Shown piece after piece: positions 1 through 10,797 of a stretch of DNA of 64,000 nt. Source of the DNA: Cochliopodium minus. Lineage: Eukaryota; Discosea; Himatismenida; Cochliopodiidae. Location of the stretch: contig JAMYWO010000162.1 of the NCBI GenBank assembly GCA_024220525.1, positions 26,261-90,260 on the forward strand. Direction: 5' to 3'. Position 1 is the stretch's first letter; the number at the start of each line of letters is the position of its first letter. The notes under the pieces were generated by a model, which was given only the letters and a program-made list of their open reading frames with translations, did not search any database and was not told the DNA's origin. Both the position numbers and the translations under genes were made by a program.

Positions 1-154
1 AAAATAAAAAATGAAAAATAAAATAAAAAATTAAAAATGAAAAATAAAAAATAAAAAATAAAAAATAAAAAATAAAATTTCATCAACAAATAAAATAAAA
101 AGTTTTATAAAAAAAAATTAATTAAAATATTTCAAAATGAAAAAAAAATAAAAG

Positions 155-1145
155 CAAATTATGGAAACAGAAAATTATGATTTGATAAGAGATTATTACG
201 AAAACAAATCGAAAGAAGACAAATTTACTTCGGTAGACACGGAGAGACCCGATGGAGATGTAGAAATCACCCAGAATTCTGTTTATGAAAAGTTTGTGGA
301 GCCACTTTGTTATAAATGTGATTCCATCATTAAACCTAACCTCGTTTTTTTTGGGGAGAATGTTCCTCCTGTTGTATGTTTTATCAATTTTTTATTATTA
401 ATTTTTTTTTGTTTTTTATTATTTTAATTTTTTTTTGTTTTATTTTATTTTTTATTTTTTATTTTTTTTTATTATTTTTTTTTATTTTTTATTTTTCATT
501 TAAATTTTTTATTTTTATTTATTTTTATTTATTTTTCATATTTTTTTCTTATAATTTTTATTGTTCGTTTTTTGTTTTAATTATTTTTGTTTTTATTTTT
601 ATTCTATTTTTCATTTTTTTCAATTTTTGTAAATTTTTTTTTAGGTAAGAGACAGAGGGTTCAGTTGGATTGACGAATGTGACTCTGTAATTGTTTTAGG
701 TAAATATTTCCAATTCTTTTCAAATAAATTAATTCTTTTTTATTTATTTTTTATTTTTGATAAAATTTTTTTAAAACAGGGAGTTCTGTCATGGTTTACA
801 GTGCTTTCAGGTACGTAAGGAAAGCACATGAAGACAAAAAACCTGTGATAGCAATAAATATAGGTAAAAAACAATTATTTTTATTAAATTTTTTTAATTT
901 TAATTTTTATTAATTATTTTTTTTTAATTTTTTTTTAATTTTTTAATTTTTTGTTATTTTTTTTATTCAAATATTCAATTTTAATTTATTTCTATTCTTT
1001 TCGTTCAGGTGAAACTAGATGTGATAGTTTCTTGGACTTCAAGTTGGAACATCGATGCGGAGATGTAGTGGAGAAATTGTGTGGTGTTTTGGGCTACGAA
1101 AAAGAATTGAAACACTCCATGAATCAGTTCCAAAAAAAATATTAA
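155..1145 (+). CDS. SIRT4: SIRT4-like sirtuin, C-terminal half (5' part absent here)
   Basis: Four exons, 155-373, 645-699, 780-863 and 1009-1145, with GT-AG junctions that keep the frame, give 164 residues. Seen: a RPDGDV segment, a C-x2-C zinc half-site, the KPNLVFFGENV segment, then VIVLGSSVMVYSA and an INIGETR segment ending in RCGDVV. This order is that of the second half of mitochondrial SIRT4-class NAD-dependent deacylases/ADP-ribosyltransferases (zinc module plus the C-terminal part of the Rossmann fold). The N-terminal GAGIS and HG catalytic parts are missing because the window opens inside the preceding intron. They are found, with matching phase 0, at 9226-10689. Stop is TAA at 1145. 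Family assignment is firm. That both pieces are one gene is inference. Confidence 0.9.
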
Positions 1146-1295
1146 AATTGTTTAACTAGAAAATAGATTTTTTAATTTGATTTGCAATAAATTTATTTTT
1201 TTCATTTTTTTTTATTGTGTTAAAATTTATTAAAAATAACTTAAATCCTTCTTGTTCAAAAAAATGTTCATCATTGTTTTAGTTTTTAAAAGTTT

Positions 1296-2010
1296 TTATT
1301 TTTTTAGTTTTAAAATTTCTTCCAATAATTCTTTTATCATCTTCTCATTTTCTTCTATTGTTTTGTCTTTTTCTTTAAATTGTTTTTCATTTTGTTGGTT
1401 TTGGATATTTAATTCTTCAATTCTAATTTTTCTTTCTTTCAACTTTTCTTTCAAAACTTTTATTTTTGTTTCTTTTTCATCNTGAACACCAGTTATAACA
1501 CCTGTAGTAACGACAGCTGGGATTGTGATTAAAACTGCCCAAGGAATAAGAGTACACCCAACATTATTCCACCGATCCCCATTGTAGCAAAAGTTATCCC
1601 ACCAATTAAACCACAATGGCAACCAACCGAAAATTTCAAGAATTTAGTAACTTTGTTTGAAAATGCCCTGGTCTTTCTCCATAACGGTTTTAAAACCACC
1701 ACTAATTATTTGGCAATCTGTCCTGAACTGGTTTAACTATCATTATTTTCAGGAAAATTGAAGATTTCTTCAAATCAAATTGATTTCACATTTCAAATTA
1801 TCAATCAAAAAGAAAATGACTCAACCTATCTACTGAAAGTTTGTTCATGGATAATTCAATCTAATTGTTCTTGAATCAAATTTAAAATTCTTCTTATCTT
1901 CATATAATTGTTCGAATTTCACAGAGTTAAGTAATTCATTTACATTGGTATAATTTCCTTGAAAGTTCCTGTGTATGCGCAAAGAGCCAAATTTGATAAA
2001 ACTTTTTGTT
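1296..2010 (-). pseudogene. Decayed membrane/coiled-coil protein remnant
   Basis: I do not recognise this gene. The minus strand shows a hydrophobic glycine-rich stretch (about 1500-1650) followed by a charged heptad-like coiled coil that ends at a stop at 1296. Upstream, to about 2010, coding-like stretches rich in Lys, Glu and Asn appear in different frames with intervening stops and no convincing splice sites. An ambiguous n at 1482 lies inside the coding stretch without shifting the frame. The picture fits a membrane protein with a cytosolic coiled coil that has lost its frame, or an unrecognised intron pattern. From here to 2470 I see no further gene. Confidence 0.3.
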
Positions 2011-2470
2011 CTTCTGACTTGTGTGGTTTCCCATATTTTTTTATTATATATTTTATTTTGATTAGAAATAATATATTAAAATGAGAAAGAATCTTGATAA
2101 TTATTTAAAGGATGTCCTTGAAACATTTAATATCCTTTATATTATTGCTAACATAAATTTACTAAAATGACCTTCCAATTAAAAGCTCAGTCATGGAAAC
2201 AATTAAATAAATTGATTTTCGAATTAAATTTATAAATTCATAAATATTCACAAGGGTAAATGAATTCTTAACATTTGGTATAATTTTCTTAAAGTGCTGT
2301 AAAAAATGTGTTAAAGTTTGGATATATCAGAAATGTCCAATATATTTTGTTCTCGTTCAAATCTAATGTTCGTTCATATGGAGAAATAGTTTTTATTTAT
2401 AAAAATGGTTTCTATGAAATTAAAATTTTTTCCAACAAAAATTCTTGTTTATATTTGTTAAAAATAAATT

Positions 2471-3233
2471 TTAATCATCACTTTCATCATCAGAATCTTT
2501 TTCTTTTGGTTGCCCTTTCCTTTACAGGAGCTTTCTTCTTGGCTTCTTCTCCTCACTATCCTCATCTTCGTCGTCATCTTTCTGTTTTTTTTTCTTTGGC
2601 AGGTTGGCGCTTTGGAGGTTTCACGTTGTCCTTGTCCTTGATTTGTTGTTCCAAGAGTTCTTTGTCTTCTTCTGTAAGATTATCGAATCCTTCGAAATCA
2701 CTGCTTGATTCAACTTTTTTTGCTTTCACAGCTCTAAAAATTAAAAAATTTAAGATTTAAAATCTAAATCAATCAAAATCCAAATGAAATTTCCATTTTA
2801 AAAAAAAAAATATAATATTCAAAATTAATATAATAAGGAAACAAGTTTTTGTTGAGATATAATGGTTATATTTTGATTTTTAAATCAATCTATTTGATTG
2901 GATTATTTAATTAATTTTATTATTTTTATTTCTTGCCTGCTCATATGGATCCAAAAGCATTGAGGATGATAATATGCATTGGATGTCTTTTCATCTTTGG
3001 TTGTTCCTTTTATAATTCTCAATTCTCCAGTCTCAAATGCATTTTTACAAGAAACTTCTTTGCATTTTGCTCTATTTTTTTCTCCAGTATATTCTACTTT
3101 ATAAATGTTCTCTGCCTATTGAAAATTGCAATTAGTTTTCTTAATCAAATCAATCAAGAAATTTTTTGGAAATATTTTTCTTATTTGACAATAACGTTCA
3201 TTTATAAATATTATACAAAATATATTTTACCAT
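2471..3233 (-). pseudogene. PARP-type zinc-finger protein, tandem copy, frame lost near C-terminus
   Basis: This is a second copy of the gene at 3630-4470, with the same three-exon layout. It has an ATG (3233-3231) followed at once by an intron, then the zinc-finger exon (about 2938-3114), then the basic/acidic tail exon. Finger residues are conserved: C-x-E-x3-C, GELRI, and Y-H-P-x-C-F. The donor after the finger exon is GC (gcaaga) where the sister gene has GT. In the tail the shared segment LTEEDKELLEQQIKDKDN is intact, but the frame then meets TGA soon after PAKEKK, while the sister reads on to an acidic end. Either a young pseudogene, a shorter functional variant, or a homopolymer error. 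The decay lies only in the tail. Confidence 0.6.
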
Positions 3234-3629
3234 TTGATCCCTTTTAGAACTATTTTTTTGAAAATTGATGGGTTTGATTTAAAATATATTTCTTTTTTCT
3301 TACCGTTATAAAGTAAATCAATTTTATTTTGTTTATTTTGATTGAAATAAATTATTTAAAGTTCAATAGATCTTTTCTTTTGAATTCACTATTTTCAAAC
3401 AAACAAAACATATAATTTCTTTAAATAGAAATTCTTATTTTTTTTCACAAATTGAATAAAAGTTCATTTATTTTCCTAGTTGGTTTGTAACAGAAACACA
3501 AACTTATTTTACAAAGTTTCGTTTTTTTTTTTTTAATATTATTTGAAAAACAAATTTAATTTCAATTTCAATTTGAAAAAAAAATATTTTTAAATTTAAT
3601 TACATCAAAGCGAAAAAAAAAAAAAAATT

Positions 3630-4470
3630 TTAATCATCACTTTCACTTTCATCAGAATCTTTTTTGGCAGTTCTCTTCCTTTTTACAGGTGCTTTCTTCT
3701 TTGGCTTCTCCTCACCTTCTCCATCTTTTTCCGGTGTTTTTTTTCTTTTGGCAGGTTGGCGCTTTGGAGGTTTTACGTTGTCCTTGTCCTTGATTTGTTG
3801 TTCTAATAGCTCTTTGTCTTCTTCTGTAAGATTTTCGAACCCAATAAAATCGCTGCTTGATTCTACTTTTTTCGATTTCACTCTAAAAAATAAAAATTCC
3901 ATATTCAAAATAAAATAAAAATTTCAAATTTAATAAATATAACAAAAAAATGAAAAAATAAAAAATAAAAATAACAAATAACAAATAACAAATAACAATA
4001 ACAAATATAAAAAATAATAAATTAAAATATAATAAAATGAAAAAATTAATAAAAATTAAATATAAAATAATAAATAATAAAAAATAAAAAAATAATAAAA
4101 AAAAAAATTTTTATTCACGAAAATTTGTTTTTCCTTGAATAAATTCAAATAGCTTTTTTACCTGCTCATATGGATCCAAAAGCATGCAGGATGATAAGAT
4201 GCACCTAAGATTATCTTTTCATCTTTGTTTGTTCCTTTCACAATTCTCAATTCTCCAGGCTCAAATGCTTTTTTACAAGAAGATTCATTGCATTTTGCTC
4301 TAATTTTTTTTTTTGCATATTCTATTTTGAAGATATTTTCTGCCTATAAGATTTAATGATTTGCAAATTGTAATTATATGGGTTATCATCAAACAATCAT
4401 TTATCTTTCCACAATAATTAATGTTCATTTTTTTTTTGAGAAATATTATTTTTGGCTGATATTTTACCAT
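3630..4470 (-). CDS. Small single PARP-type zinc-finger protein
   Basis: Exons 4468-4470 (only the ATG), 4162-4343 and 3630-3882 give 145 residues. Residues 2-60 form a PARP-type zinc finger: IEYAKK, a Cys pair (C-NESS-C), FEPGELRI, then SYHPACFW, the C-C-H-C pattern known from PARP1 and DNA ligase 3 that recognises DNA breaks. After it comes F-x-x-L-x-x-E-D-K-x-x-L, the segment that follows the second finger in PARP1, and then a Lys-rich then Ser/Asp/Glu-rich tail ending SESDD. There is no catalytic PARP domain. A nuclear DNA-end or chromatin role is inferred. The start is supported by the same ATG-then-GTAAAATAT arrangement in both tandem copies. Confidence 0.85.
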
Positions 4471-4770
4471 ATGGATAGAAACAACAATTAATTTTTTTAT
4501 GAGATTGATGGTTGATTGGAACTTTAAAATTACTTCAATTTTTTTTTATATTAAATTTATAAATCAAAATCATTAAGAAAAAGATCAAAACTTTTTTGGG
4601 AGAATGTTTTAGATGGTTTTGCCTTTGATGAATTAAAAATTTAACTTTCAAAAAAAAAAATAATTTGAATCTGCTATTTTTTTTTTTAAAAACAAAAGTA
4701 ATTTATCATTTTAATCTATTGACTATATTTTAAACTTGTCATTCTTTCTTAACCAAAACTCTTTTTTTGA

Positions 4771-7700
4771 TCATTTCTTCTTGATGGAATATTGGATCAT
4801 CTTCATCCACAAATACATCTCATCAGAGGAGCTGCAACACAAAACCTTGCTGACAGCGTCAGAAGTGACTCGGAAACTCCTCTTATTAGTGCCAGACTTC
4901 CTCACGTCGTTGATCTCCGACACAGGAATCTTAATAGTAGTCTTGAGACGATCCAAAGTGGTGATCCTCAAAAACTTGTGGTTCAACAAAACACCAACCA
5001 AATGGCCATCCTTAGTCTCAAGTTCGCCTTTAGCCAAAATCTGATCACTATCACGATGGAGATTATCATAAGAAGAATCATTCTCACGATCATGATCGTA
5101 CAAATTTTGGCGGGAAATTTTTTTGGGTTTGTGATGTGTGGAGGAGGAAGAAGATTTGCTTTTATTGATGTTGTTAGGATTTTTGTAGACGACCTTTGGG
5201 CGGGGAAGTCTCTCGGCTTGATCCAAACCCCTCTTGACGAGCCTGGTCTGGATGCTGTCCATCTCCGTCTCGGTCTCGCTGGGAGCATAACGGCTCGTCT
5301 CGAAAGGGATGGGGTTGAGGGAATCGATCTGGGATTTGAGATGTTTGATCTGCTTGGTCAACAAAACGATCTGTTTCTTCTTCTTCAAGTAATCCGTCGA
5401 AGTGGGATCGATCAGCTTGATTCTCTTGGTGAGTTTGTGTCTTTTCTCCAATGAAGAAGCGTACTCTTGATTCAAAGTGGTGAGATTCTTGATGCTCGTC
5501 TTGGGGATGTTGTCTTCTTCGACCGAAGTTTTGGAAGTCTCCTCCGTGATGTAGTTGTGTGAAGAGAGCTTTCGGTTGCCACTCTTCGAAACTCTCCTTT
5601 TGCTGACCTTCTTTTCGATGGTTGTGCTTTCGCTGTCATCGTTTTTGGTGGGGGGTTTGGTGGAAGATTTTTCGGGAAAGCTCTTGATAGAAAAAGAGAT
5701 TTTTTTGTTTATGGTGCCCACTTTCTTCGTTTTTTTGGCTTTGACAGACTTTTCTTTTGGTTTTGTAGCAAAAATGGGTTTGTTTTCTTCCAAAATCACT
5801 TCCTCTTCTTCAACATCTTGTTTTTCTTGTTGCATGGGAGCTTCTTGTTTGACTTCCTTATGTTCTTGTGGCTTAGATTGTGTTTGTTTGACTTTGTTTT
5901 TGGTGGATTTGTTAGTGCTGGTCTTTTTCTTCTTGAGATCCAAAGGAGGAATGACTGGAGCAGTTTTGTTTGTATGCTGTGGTATTTCCGCAGACTTCTT
6001 TTCTTCGATCGATACAGGTTTTTCGTTGTGATGCTGATTCTGATCGGACAAATGTGAAGTGTTGGTAGAAGAGTGATCCCTGTTTGTTTTGACAGACGAT
6101 TCTTCACTGAAAAAAGTTTTGGAGTGATGCTCTGTTTTAGCTTTGAGCTCTTTGATCTCTTCGGAATCATCCGTTGAAGTTGATGACGTATCTGTCGTAT
6201 CTTCCTTCTCCAAAACCTTCATTATATTATCACGAGAGATCTGCGACGGATTCTTTTTATCAGGCCACATCTCCATTTTGTTGAGGACCATGCTCAATCT
6301 GTAATCGACCTCTTCAGATTGCACGTCGCTGTCTTCACTTCTAAAAGATTCATGATCTTGGATCTTCGCAATGTTTTTGTTTCTGATTTTGAGTGAGTTA
6401 TTCTTTGAAGAATGAGAAAAAGAATCTTCGCTTTTTTTCTTGATTTTGTCAGAGTCCACATCACTAGAAGAGGAAGTGAGTTTTCTGTGTGCTCTCTTTG
6501 AGTTTTTCTTTTCTTTGTCTTTCTCTTCTGTGGTGGTTTCATCACTCTCGAAAAAGTTGTGATCTTGACCACTAAAGGGAGAAGAAGAAACAGGGGTATC
6601 ATTACTTGTTGTGAGTGCGATATGTTGAGAAGGAGGTGTTGGATTAGACAAAGTCTCTACACGAGTTTCTACTTTTAAATGATGTACCTCCGTAGGCTTT
6701 TCAATGTGTATATTATTGTGTTTCTCAACATTTGTTTCAACAAGTGTTTCATTAATAGGTTGAGGTGGAGGTTGTGTATGTTTACTTTTTTCGGAACTAC
6801 CAGATGAATCACTTTCTTCTGTTTCAGAAAATTTATTTGGAGGAAGAGAAATAGTAGGAGGAGCATGTTCCACTTTTGGTTCAATGTGTTTCTCAACATT
6901 TAGTTCCACATTTGGTTCAAGGTGTTTCTCAACATGTACTTCCACGTGTTTTTCAACAACATCAGTAACAGAAGTATCATTTTTGGGTTGATAAGTAGGT
7001 GTGGAAGGAAAATTTTCATCGCTGCTGGAGTCACTCTCTTCGGTGTCAGATTTGAAAGGACTTGCATCCGTAGGAGGTAGAGGCGCATGTAGAACTGGTG
7101 TTGGTGGAATCGATAACTTCTCCTCAGTACTGCTGTCCGTATCAGAACTGTCCGTATCACTACTAACCTCCAATTTCTGTGCAACTAAATTTACAGTAGT
7201 TTGAGTTTGTAAAGGAGGTAGATTAGAAGGAGGTGGCATTTTAAGAGATACAGGTTCATCATCACTTGTAGAGTCGCTTGAATCGAAAGTGGAAGAATCA
7301 TCGACAGGTTTAGGTGGTGGAGGCAACTGTGGTTGAGGTGGGACAATAACATCTGTGGTTTTGATGAGAGTATCTTTATCATCAGTGGTTGAATCACTTG
7401 TATCAGATGTCTCTGAAGTTGATTCTCTTCCTTTGTTCAAAGTGGATGGAAGAATCTCTTGAGGCAAAGACATGGGAGGTGGAAGTTGTTCATGATTACT
7501 CGAAGAATCAGAGGTATCAGAACTATCTATATCTATCGAATCCAATGTATTTTGTTTGATCATTTGATGTCGAGGACTTATTGATGGGACGTTGGTATTA
7601 ACTTTCACATTCAGATGCTGGTTTTTATCTTTCTCATCTTCTGTGCTCGTTGTTGTATCGCTTTCCTCTATTGTCAAATCCCTTTGTGGTATCTCATCCA

Positions 7701-8542
7701 ATTTCATTTCTTGTGGTTGTGAGAACATATTTTGCAATGAATTGATTCCTCCTGCACTTCTCGAAACTTTATTGCCTGTATTTTAAATATTGATCTAATA
7801 AGCACTTATAAATTTTAAAAATGTTTCTTTATATTCAAAAAAAAGGAATTCTATTAAGGAGATATAATCCAAAAATCCATTTTAGGGTAATAAATATCTA
7901 ATTCGGCAGGTATTATTATTAATTTTATATTTCTTATTTTGAGTATTCTTTTATATTTTTTTTACCTGAAGGTATATCTTCTTTTGGAATTTTGAATGTA
8001 TTGATTTGAGAATCATTAAATTTGGGAACGAATTTGACTGTGGAGAAATTATCTTCCTCATCCTCCTCTTGATCTTCCTGATCACTCTTCTCTATATTCA
8101 AATGTTTATCTTGATTATCTTTGATAGCATGATATTCGATATTATCTTCTTGATTATTTTGATTATCTTGAATATCTTCTTGATTATCATCTCCATTCAA
8201 AACAAAATTGCTATCACCATCAATTTTTTTGACGATGGATGGCATTTTCATCTTTACCGGATCTGATTTTTTGGTAGCTCTTTTCACAGGAAGATTATCT
8301 GTACCCAATTTCGATTTCGAAACTAATTTCTGTGCCATCTTCTTTACAGGTCTCTTATTTTGATTCTCTTCGACATTCTCCTCTTTATCTTCCTCTTCCT
8401 CGTCTTCTTCTTCATATGCTTCCCATCCCTCCTCCCATCCTTCTTCCCATCCTTCTTCCCATTCTCCCTCACCCATATCTATGCTATCAGAAGATTCATC
8501 CTTTTTATTCTTTGAGTTTTTTGTCTTCAATTTGTTTGACAT
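4771..8542 (-). CDS. Large acidic Ser/Thr-rich protein with C-terminal PH domain
   Basis: Two exons, 7966-8542 and 4771-7775, joined in phase 1, give 1,193 residues. The N-terminus carries tandem EEGW tetrapeptides and an acidic run. The middle (about 200-900) is low complexity, with repeated S/T-D-S-S-D clusters likely to be casein-kinase targets, proline patches and V/H-E-K-H-rich repeats. A Lys-rich coil lies at about 970-1020. Residues about 1105-1193 look like a PH domain: L-x-x-K-D-G-H, HKFLRITT, KIPVSEI, then a final helix with W at LWMKMI. The PH end suggests a membrane- or protein-binding scaffold. Function is otherwise unknown. Its 5' end faces the sirtuin at 9226 across about 680 bp. 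Confidence 0.8.
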
Positions 8543-9225
8543 TTATAAAATTTCTTTATATATTCGTTGTATCTAAAATATATATGTTATCTTTTCAAAT
8601 GATTTGCTTTATATTGATATTTCAATCCACAAACAAAATTTCTCTTTTCAAAAAATTTTTTTATTTTTATAAATACACTATTTTTTTTATATTTTAAATT
8701 TTCCTTTTAAAAATTCCCTTTTTGAAAAAAGAAAGATTTTGAAGAACGAATCTTCACCTTCTTTAATTGTGATATATTCTCGAAAGTTTAAAGAGTAATG
8801 ATCTTGAAAGGATATTTAAATTTTAAAAAAAAAAATTACTGTAATTCAATACTTCAAGGTAACAACATATCACCAATAATAGGATTGATTATCATAAAAT
8901 ATAGGTACTTTATCAAACACAATTTCGAAATATTAAAAATAATTTTCCTCAATGAAAAAATATACACAATCAAATCACAATCATTCTATATTAAACAATG
9001 ATATATTACTCTTTGAATTGGATCAATAAGACAAAAAGATCTTTCAACAAATTTTAATATAATATAAAACCAAATAAAATACCAAATGATTGGAAAAGTA
9101 AATTTTACTGATACATATCTGAATTAACAAAGATTAATTAATGGACTTAGTTATATTAAAAATAAAATTCCTATCTAGATATGTATATTTCACCCTCATA
9201 AAAAACTAAACACTTTTTTTTAGAA
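8543..9225. other. Divergent intergenic region, no gene seen
   Basis: Between the head-to-head PH-domain gene (minus) and sirtuin 5' half (plus). It is AT-rich with scattered stops in all frames. A 67-codon reading frame (8798-9001, plus) has no family resemblance. It presumably holds the promoters of both neighbours, but I cannot point to a defined motif. Confidence 0.5.
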
Positions 9226-10689
9226 ATGAAAATATTCAAAACAAAGAAACAAAATTTTAATAAAATGTGGGGAAACATTTGTTTCAACAAAAGATCATTA
9301 ACACAAATATATAACAAGGATGTTATTCCCGATCCCGTCACAGAAAACATGAGTCTGAGAGAAATGGAAAATCTCACATCTTTTGTACAAAAGAACAAAA
9401 ACATTCTATTATTGACAGGTGACAATAAAGAAATTTATTTTTTAATTTTTTTTTTTTTTTTGATGATTTTAATTTTTATTATCTTCTTAATTATTTATTT
9501 TAAATTTAAATTTTTAAAATAATTAAAATTTTTGGTTCATTAATTTATCTTGTCAATTAGGGGTATAATTTTTTATTGAAAAAAAAAATTTGAATGTAAT
9601 AAAAAATAATTTTATAAAAGGCAGGAATATCCACCGAATCGAATATACCAGGTAAAATGTTTCACAAAAAATAATGAAGTTTGTGATTTTAATGATTTGT
9701 TTGGTTTAGATTATAGATCCAAGAATGGAGCTTATAGCAAGGGACACAAACCAATCACATATCAACAGTTTGTACAAAATGACAGATTAAGAAGAAGGTT
9801 TTTTTTAAAAAAAAATTTTATCATTTTTATTTTTCAATTTATTACATTGAAAATCAATTATTTTTTAAATTTTTTTAAAAAAATTTTCTTTATATTTCTT
9901 TTTTTATTTAAATTTATTTTTCATTTTTTATTTTTTAATTCTAAATTTTTGAGAGTTATTTATTATTTTTCTTTTTTATTTATTCTGTTTTTTATTCCAA
10001 TTTTTTATTTTTAAAATTTTTTTTTTTAAAAAAATAGATATTGGGCGAGGTCTTGTTTCGCGTAAAATAAAAAAAAAACACATTTTTTTATTTGAATTTT
10101 GTTTTTTTTTTATTTTTTCCAATTTTTTTTTTTTCACAAAAAAAAAGTTATTTGGACATCATCAGAAGGGTTCCCAACAAAGCTCATTTTGGGTTGGTTC
10201 TTCTTCAACAAAAAGGAGTACTAAGCAAAAAATTAATTACTCAGTAATTTTTCTGTTTTTTTTTTTTTTATTTTATATTTTTATTTTATTATTTATTAGT
10301 TTAATTTTTATTTTACTTTTTTATCAGTTTTATTTTTTCATTTTTTATTAGATTTATTTTTTCGTTTTTTATTAGATTTTACTTTGATTTGTTTTGATTT
10401 CTTTTTATTTTTATTTTTTATTAGATTTTGTTTTGTTTACTTTTGTTTTATTTTTTATTTTAATTTATTTTTTAGATTTTATTTGATTTGTTTTGATTTG
10501 TTTTGATTTGTTTTATTTTTTATTTATTTTGTTTTTGTTTTTTATTTTTATTTTTTTATTTTTTGTATAAGAAATGTAGATGGGTTACATACATTGGCGG
10601 GATCAGAAGATGTATTGGAGATACATGGGGATCTTCATCATGTTAACTGTCTTCAATGTAAAGAATCTTATTCTCGTAAAACTATCCAA
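9226..10689 (+). CDS. SIRT4: SIRT4-like sirtuin, N-terminal half (3' part displaced)
   Basis: Exons 9226-9418, 9561-9562 (proposed), 9621-9651, 9710-9797, 10038-10061, 10148-10243 and 10572-10689 give 184 residues. Seen: the NAD-binding T-G-A-G-I-S-T-E-S then IPDYRS, the YWAR segment, NKAHFGL, ITQNVDGLH, the catalytic-His segment EIHGDLH, and the first zinc Cys pair C-x2-C. These are sirtuin hallmarks in SIRT4 order. The N-terminal 45 residues are basic and could be a mitochondrial presequence. The last donor (phase 0) opens an A-rich intron that is cut by an n at 10797. The remaining half is not downstream but at 155-1145. Together they make 348 residues, close to the usual length. Confidence 0.9.
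9561..9562 (+). other. Proposed 2-nt microexon (GG) in the sirtuin gene
   Basis: Exon 1 ends ACA-G at 9418 before GT, and the next clear exon starts GCA-GGA at 9621 in the frame fixed by everything downstream. A direct join shifts the frame. Between them, AATTAG is followed by GG and then GTATAA, so inclusion of GG restores T-G-A-G-I-S, the invariant sirtuin motif, with two GT-AG introns of 142 and 58 nt. An alternative is one intron with a GA donor (9421-9620) that gives the same amino acids. Which one is used cannot be told from DNA. Confidence 0.5.
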
Positions 10690-10797
10690 GTAAAAAAATT
10701 ATAATAAAATAAAAATAAAATAAAAAAATAAAAAAATAAAAAAATAAAAAAATAAAAAAATAAAAAAATAAAAAATAAAAAATAAAAAATAAAAAAN
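10690..10797. repeat. A-rich simple repeat ending in a one-base scaffold joint
   Basis: Tandem AAAAAAT-type units run from the sirtuin donor to an n at 10797. To the left a sirtuin gene is cut in an intron, and to the right an ankyrin gene on the other strand is cut in mid-exon. The composition is very like that of bases 1-130, which precede the missing sirtuin half. Two genes broken at one n in low-complexity DNA mark a contig joint rather than biology. Confidence 0.8.

Noticed and set aside
376-648. Phe/Ile-rich frame of 90 codons
   Set aside because: It is a T-rich intron of the sirtuin gene with GT-AG ends; Phe runs come from poly-T.
8798-9001. 67-codon plus-strand frame before the sirtuin
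   Set aside because: Composition is that of the intergenic DNA, with no homology and no continuation.
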